Source: Sphaerotilus montanus (lineage in GTDB: Bacteria; Pseudomonadota; Gammaproteobacteria; Burkholderiales; Burkholderiaceae_C). From it: a DNA stretch of 64,000 nt. The notes under the pieces were generated by a model, which was not told the DNA's origin, did not search any database, and saw only the letters and a program-made list of their open reading frames with translations. The translations under genes and the position numbers were made by a program. The DNA lies in the NCBI RefSeq assembly GCF_013410775.1, contig NZ_JACCFH010000001.1, forward strand, positions 1,488,001-1,552,000. Reading direction: 5' to 3'. This document shows, one piece after another, positions 60,102-64,000 of this stretch (its first letter is position 1; each line of letters starts with the position of its first letter).

Positions 60102-62861
60102 ATGAGCATGCACAGCAACCGCCCGAAGGCCACCTCCGACACCAGCACGATCGTCCGTCTCTATGGGGCCTTGCTGGTCATCGCCATCACAGTCGGGGCG
60201 CTGGTGACAGCGGTGGCCCTGCGCGACAAGGAAATCCAGGACTGGCGCCACCACCTCGGAAGCATGTCCTACATGCTCACCGAGCACACCGCCCAGACCG
60301 TGTTCTCGGCCTTTCTGGTGCTGGATGCGATCACCGAGCAGGTCCGGCAGATGGACGTGCAGGACGAAGCCGCATTCCGGCAGAGACTGTCCACGGTCGA
60401 GATGCACCAGTTGCTGCGCGACAAGATCCAGGGGCTGTCGCAACTGGACGTGGCGTCCATCGTCGCAGCCAACGGCGACAACATCAATTTCAGCCGCGCC
60501 CATCCGGTGCCGCGGATCAATCTGGCCGAGCGCGACTATTTCAAGGCCCACCGCGACCAGCCCCATCTCGGCGACCACATCAGCACCGCCGTGCGCAACA
60601 AGGGCAACGGCAAGTGGACGTTCTACGTCAGCCGCCGGCTGGACGACGCGCAGGGCCGCTTCCTGGGCCTCGTGCTGGTGGGTCTGTCGGTCGACGCCTT
60701 CACCGGCGTCTACGGGCGGCTGATCGAGACGCTGGGCGACGGCGCCTCCATCTCGCTCTACCGGGGTGACCTGACCATGCTGGCACGGGCACCGCACCAG
60801 GATGACCTGATTGGTCGCGTCAACCACTCGGGGACCGCCCACCGCATCATCAACGAGCAGGGTCAGCAAGACGCCGTGGTCCTCGCCGACACGCCACGCT
60901 TCTCGTCCGGCCTCAGCGGGTTGCGTCTGACCGCTGTGCGCAAGGCGACGCGCTATCCGCTGGTGGTCTCGCTGGTCGTGCCGGACACCATCTTTCTCGC
61001 CAGCTGGAAGCGCTCGGTCACCCTGATCGCCAGCATGAGCCTGCTCAGCATCGCGTTCGTCCTGGCCGGCATCGGTGCACTCAGCCGCACCTCGCGCCGC
61101 CGCGCACAGACCGAGCACGAGCTCCGCGAGAGCGAAGCCAAGTTCCACACCATGGTGGACGGGGCGACCGACTGGGAATACTGGCTCCGGCCCGACGGCA
61201 GTGTCCACTACATGACGCCGTCGGTCGAGCAGTTCACCGGCTACCGCGCCGAAGCCTTCGAGCGGCAGCCGGACCTGATCGCCACGCTGGTCCATCCCGA
61301 CGACCGGACGCTGTGGCGCCAGCAAGTCCAGGCGGTGGGCGCACCCGAAGCGACACCGTCCACAGCACGGCCGCTGGACCTGCGCATCGTCCACCGCAAC
61401 GGCAGCCAGCGCTGGGTCAGCCATGTCAGCCGGCCGGTGCACGGTCCCGACGGCCGCCACCTGGGCCAGCGGATCTCGATGCGCGACATCACCGAACGCA
61501 AGGCCTCGGAAACCGAGATCCGGCAACTGGCCTACTACGATGCGCTGACCGGCCTGCCGAACCGCCGCATGTTCCTCGACCGTCTGGGCCACACCCTGGC
61601 GGCCACCGAGCGCAACCAGACGCACAGCGCCCTGGTGCTGCTCGACCTGGACCACTTCAAGAAGCTCAACGACACCCAGGGCCACGACGTCGGCGACCGG
61701 CTGCTGGTGGAGGTGGCCCGGCGGCTCGCCCTGGCCGTGCGCGATGCCGACACGGTGGCCCGCCTGGGTGGCGACGAATTCGCGCTGATGCTCGACGGCC
61801 TCGACCCCGACGAGCCGACCGCCGCCAGACAGGCGGAGCAGATCGCCGAGAAGATCCACGCCATCCTGAACCAGCCCTACGCCCTGAACGAGGCCAACGA
61901 CGACCACCGCAGCAGCCCCAGCATCGGCATGACGCTGCTCTACGGCCGGAGCACGCCGCTCGACGTGCTGATGAAGCAGGCCGATGTGGCGCTCTACCAG
62001 GCCAAGGACGCCGGCCGCAACGCCATCCGCTTCTTCAACCCGGCGATGCAGGCCGCGATCGACGCCCGCATCGCCATGGAAAACGCCCTGCGCCAGGCCC
62101 TCGTCCTCGGGCAGTTCCAGCTCCACTACCAGCCCCAGGTCGATGCCACGGGCTGGCACACCGGCGCCGAGGCGCTGATCCGCTGGAGCGATCCGGTGCG
62201 CGGCATGGTGCCGCCGGACCGCTTCATCCCGCTGGCCGAGGAAACCGGCCTGATCATCGAGATCGGCCAGTGGGTGCTCGACACGGCCTGCGCACAGCTC
62301 GCGCAGTGGGCGACGGATCCGGCACGGCAGAACCTGCAGATCTCGGTCAACGTCAGCGCGCGCCAGTTCCACCAGTCCGACTTCGTCGAGCGTGTGCGGC
62401 GCAGCCTGGCCGCCAGCGGCGCCAACCCGGCGCGGCTGATGCTGGAGCTGACCGAGAGCATCGTCATCGACCGCGTCGACGAGGTGATCGACCGGATGGA
62501 GCAGCTGAACGTGGTCGGCGTGAAGTTCTCGCTCGACGATTTCGGCACCGGCTACTCCTCGCTGTCCTGCCTGAAGCGGCTGCCGCTGGACGAGGTCAAG
62601 ATCGACCGCTCCTTCGTGCGCGACCTCGTGGACGACAGCAACGACGCCGCCATCGTGCAGGCCATCCTCGCGATGAGCCACTCGCTCGGCCTGCGGGTCG
62701 TGGCCGAGGGCGTCGAGACGCTGGCACAGCGCGACTTCCTGCTGACCCGCGGCTGCGAGACCTTCCAGGGCTACCTGTTCGGCAAGCCCGCCCCGATCGC
62801 GCAGTGGGCGGGATCCGGACATTCCCGCGGTGTCGCGCGGGTGTCGCCACTGGAGGCGTGA
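60102..62861 (+). CDS. Cache-PAS-GGDEF-EAL membrane c-di-GMP enzyme
   Basis: This 919-residue protein has a first membrane helix (about 18-40), a periplasmic Cache-type sensor (about 45-300), a second helix (about 308-330), a PAS domain with PAC end (345-475; MRDITERKASETEI), GGDEF (about 480-640) and EAL (about 660-905). GGDEF is intact (ARLGGDEFALML) and, unlike the other GGDEF proteins here, has an RxxD inhibitory site (RDAD) five residues before it. The EAL site is complete (GAEALIRW, VNVSARQF, LELTESIV, LDDFGTGYSSLSCL, VKIDRSF, VAEGVET). It probably senses a small external ligand and tunes c-di-GMP. Confidence 0.92.
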   Translation: MSMHSNRPKATSDTSTIVRLYGALLVIAITVGALVTAVALRDKEIQDWRHHLGSMSYMLTEHTAQTVFSAFLVLDAITEQVRQMDVQDEAAFRQRLSTVEMHQLLRDKIQGLSQLDVASIVAANGDNINFSRAHPVPRINLAERDYFKAHRDQPHLGDHISTAVRNKGNGKWTFYVSRRLDDAQGRFLGLVLVGLSVDAFTGVYGRLIETLGDGASISLYRGDLTMLARAPHQDDLIGRVNHSGTAHRIINEQGQQDAVVLADTPRFSSGLSGLRLTAVRKATRYPLVVSLVVPDTIFLASWKRSVTLIASMSLLSIAFVLAGIGALSRTSRRRAQTEHELRESEAKFHTMVDGATDWEYWLRPDGSVHYMTPSVEQFTGYRAEAFERQPDLIATLVHPDDRTLWRQQVQAVGAPEATPSTARPLDLRIVHRNGSQRWVSHVSRPVHGPDGRHLGQRISMRDITERKASETEIRQLAYYDALTGLPNRRMFLDRLGHTLAATERNQTHSALVLLDLDHFKKLNDTQGHDVGDRLLVEVARRLALAVRDADTVARLGGDEFALMLDGLDPDEPTAARQAEQIAEKIHAILNQPYALNEANDDHRSSPSIGMTLLYGRSTPLDVLMKQADVALYQAKDAGRNAIRFFNPAMQAAIDARIAMENALRQALVLGQFQLHYQPQVDATGWHTGAEALIRWSDPVRGMVPPDRFIPLAEETGLIIEIGQWVLDTACAQLAQWATDPARQNLQISVNVSARQFHQSDFVERVRRSLAASGANPARLMLELTESIVIDRVDEVIDRMEQLNVVGVKFSLDDFGTGYSSLSCLKRLPLDEVKIDRSFVRDLVDDSNDAAIVQAILAMSHSLGLRVVAEGVETLAQRDFLLTRGCETFQGYLFGKPAPIAQWAGSGHSRGVARVSPLEA

Positions 62862-62918
62862 TCAGTCGGACAGTGCAGACCGGCTGCCTGGGCCGCGCGG
62901 CGCGGCGACAATCCCGCC

Positions 62919-64000
62919 ATGCTGCGCATCACCGAACTCCGCCTGCCCCTGGCCCACGCCGAGGACGCCCTGCGTCCGGCCATCCGCGCCCGCCTGGGTC
63001 TCGACGACGACGCCGACCTCGTCGCCTTCACCGTCTTCAAGCGCGCCTACGACGCGCGCAAGAAGACCGCCATCGTGCTGATCTACACCGTCGACTGCAC
63101 CTTGCGGGACGGCGTTGAAGCCGCCCTGCTGGCGCAGTTCGAAGGCGATCCGCATGTGCGCCCCTCGCCCGACACGGGCTACCGCTTCGTCGGCCACGCG
63201 CCCGCCGACTTCGCCACCAGCGACGAGCGTCGGCGTCCGCTGGTGATCGGCTTCGGGCCATGCGGGATCTTCGCGGCGCTGATCCTGGCGCAGATGGGGC
63301 TGAAACCGATCGTGCTGGAGCGCGGCAAGGAAGTCCGCCAGCGCACCAAGGACACCTGGGGACTGTGGCGCCAGCGCGAGCTGAACCCGGAATCGAACGT
63401 GCAGTTCGGCGAGGGCGGCGCCGGCACCTTCTCCGACGGCAAGCTCTGGAGCCAGATCAGCGACCCGCGCCACCTGACGCGCAAGGTGCTGACCGAGTTC
63501 GTCAAGTCCGGTGCGCCCGAGGAAATCCTCTACGTCAGCAAGCCGCACATCGGCACCTTCCGGCTCGTCGGCATGGTCGAGAAGATCCGCGCCGAGATCA
63601 TCGCGCTGGGCGGCGAGGTGCGCTTCGAGCAGCGGGTGAGCGACGTGCGCATCGAGGACGGGCACATCCGCGGCGTGACGCTGGCCTCGGGCGAGGAGAT
63701 CCGCGCCGACCACGTCGTGCTGGCGCTCGGCCACAGCGCGCGCGACACCTTCACGATGCTGCACGAGCGCGGCGTCTACATGGAGGCCAAGCCGTTCTCG
63801 ATCGGCTACCGCATCGAGCACCCGCAGAGCGTGATCGACCGCGCCCGCTTCGGCCCGAACGCCGGCAACCCGATCCTCGGCGCGGCCGACTACAAGCTGG
63901 TCCACCACGCCAGGAACGGCCGCGCGGTCTACAGCTTCTGCATGTGCCCGGGCGGCACGGTGGTGGCCGCGACCTCGGAGGAGAACCGGGTCGTCACCAA
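62919..64000 (+). CDS. FAD-dependent oxidoreductase of the COG2509 type, N-terminal part
   Basis: The frame opens at ATG 62919 (MLRITELRLPLAHAEDA) and runs off the right edge, with about 360 residues visible. An N-terminal roughly 95-residue domain precedes the dinucleotide-binding site VIGFGPCGIFAALILAQMG, then VLERGKEVRQRTKDTW, NVQFGEGGAGTFSDGKLW and ALGHSARDTFTMLHERG. This layout matches the uncharacterised FAD-dependent dehydrogenase family COG2509. The substrate is unknown. It lies 57 bases downstream of the GGDEF-EAL gene. Confidence 0.85.
   Translation, partial: MLRITELRLPLAHAEDALRPAIRARLGLDDDADLVAFTVFKRAYDARKKTAIVLIYTVDCTLRDGVEAALLAQFEGDPHVRPSPDTGYRFVGHAPADFATSDERRRPLVIGFGPCGIFAALILAQMGLKPIVLERGKEVRQRTKDTWGLWRQRELNPESNVQFGEGGAGTFSDGKLWSQISDPRHLTRKVLTEFVKSGAPEEILYVSKPHIGTFRLVGMVEKIRAEIIALGGEVRFEQRVSDVRIEDGHIRGVTLASGEEIRADHVVLALGHSARDTFTMLHERGVYMEAKPFSIGYRIEHPQSVIDRARFGPNAGNPILGAADYKLVHHARNGRAVYSFCMCPGGTVVAATSEENRVVT

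Overview
The window comes from a high-GC betaproteobacterium, most likely a Burkholderiales member of the Leptothrix/Sphaerotilus/Rubrivivax type. This rests on the tRNA-Tyr, tRNA-Gly, tRNA-Thr, tuf, tRNA-Trp, secE, nusG, rplKAJL, rpoBC order, the trpEGDC order and the protein character. The genus is inferred. About 55 genes are packed tightly, many with ATGA or TGATG start/stop overlaps.

Region 1 (1-10.6 kb): the end of a YebC-family regulator, then a four-gene minus-strand block. The first gene encodes a 1270-residue repetitive protein ending in a calpain-like (C2) cysteine peptidase domain. The next three encode a complete type I secretion system: an ABC transporter with a dead C39-like domain, an HlyD adaptor and a TolC-type outer membrane protein. 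A LysR regulator is divergent from it. This dedicated calpain export locus is the most unusual system in the window. Its substrate has eight modules with a 77-78-residue period, then about twenty decapeptide repeats, then the protease.

Region 2 (10.6-26.5 kb): a YkgJ-type cysteine-cluster protein; a three-gene sugar-modification cassette (DegT aminotransferase, PglC-like phosphoglycosyl transferase, PglF-like dehydratase); two tandem GGDEF-EAL proteins and a separate diguanylate cyclase; uvrA; and a polar amino-acid ABC importer.

Region 3 (26.5-36.3 kb): a CRP/FNR regulator with only two N-terminal cysteines, then one continuous zinc operon: zur, a 28-codon membrane ORF, znuC, znuB, znuA, a DUF2796 protein, an ABC ATPase and permease, and a DUF3299 protein. 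An intact IS66 element with perfect 21-bp terminal inverted repeats and an 8-bp target duplication sits directly upstream of zur, abutting the probable operator.

Region 4 (36.3-50.5 kb): the rpoC, rpoB, rplL, rplJ, rplA, rplK, nusG, secE, tRNA and tuf transcription/translation supercluster, with rplJ and rpoB leader hairpins and a good sigma-70-type promoter before the tRNA genes.

Region 5 (50.5-64 kb): trpE-trpG-trpD-trpC-ung, preceded by a probable Trp-containing leader peptide just downstream of a promoter; a TPR-lipoprotein-associated TRAP transporter with fused small and large permeases; gph; a Cache-PAS-GGDEF-EAL protein; and the start of a COG2509-type FAD-dependent oxidoreductase that runs off the window.
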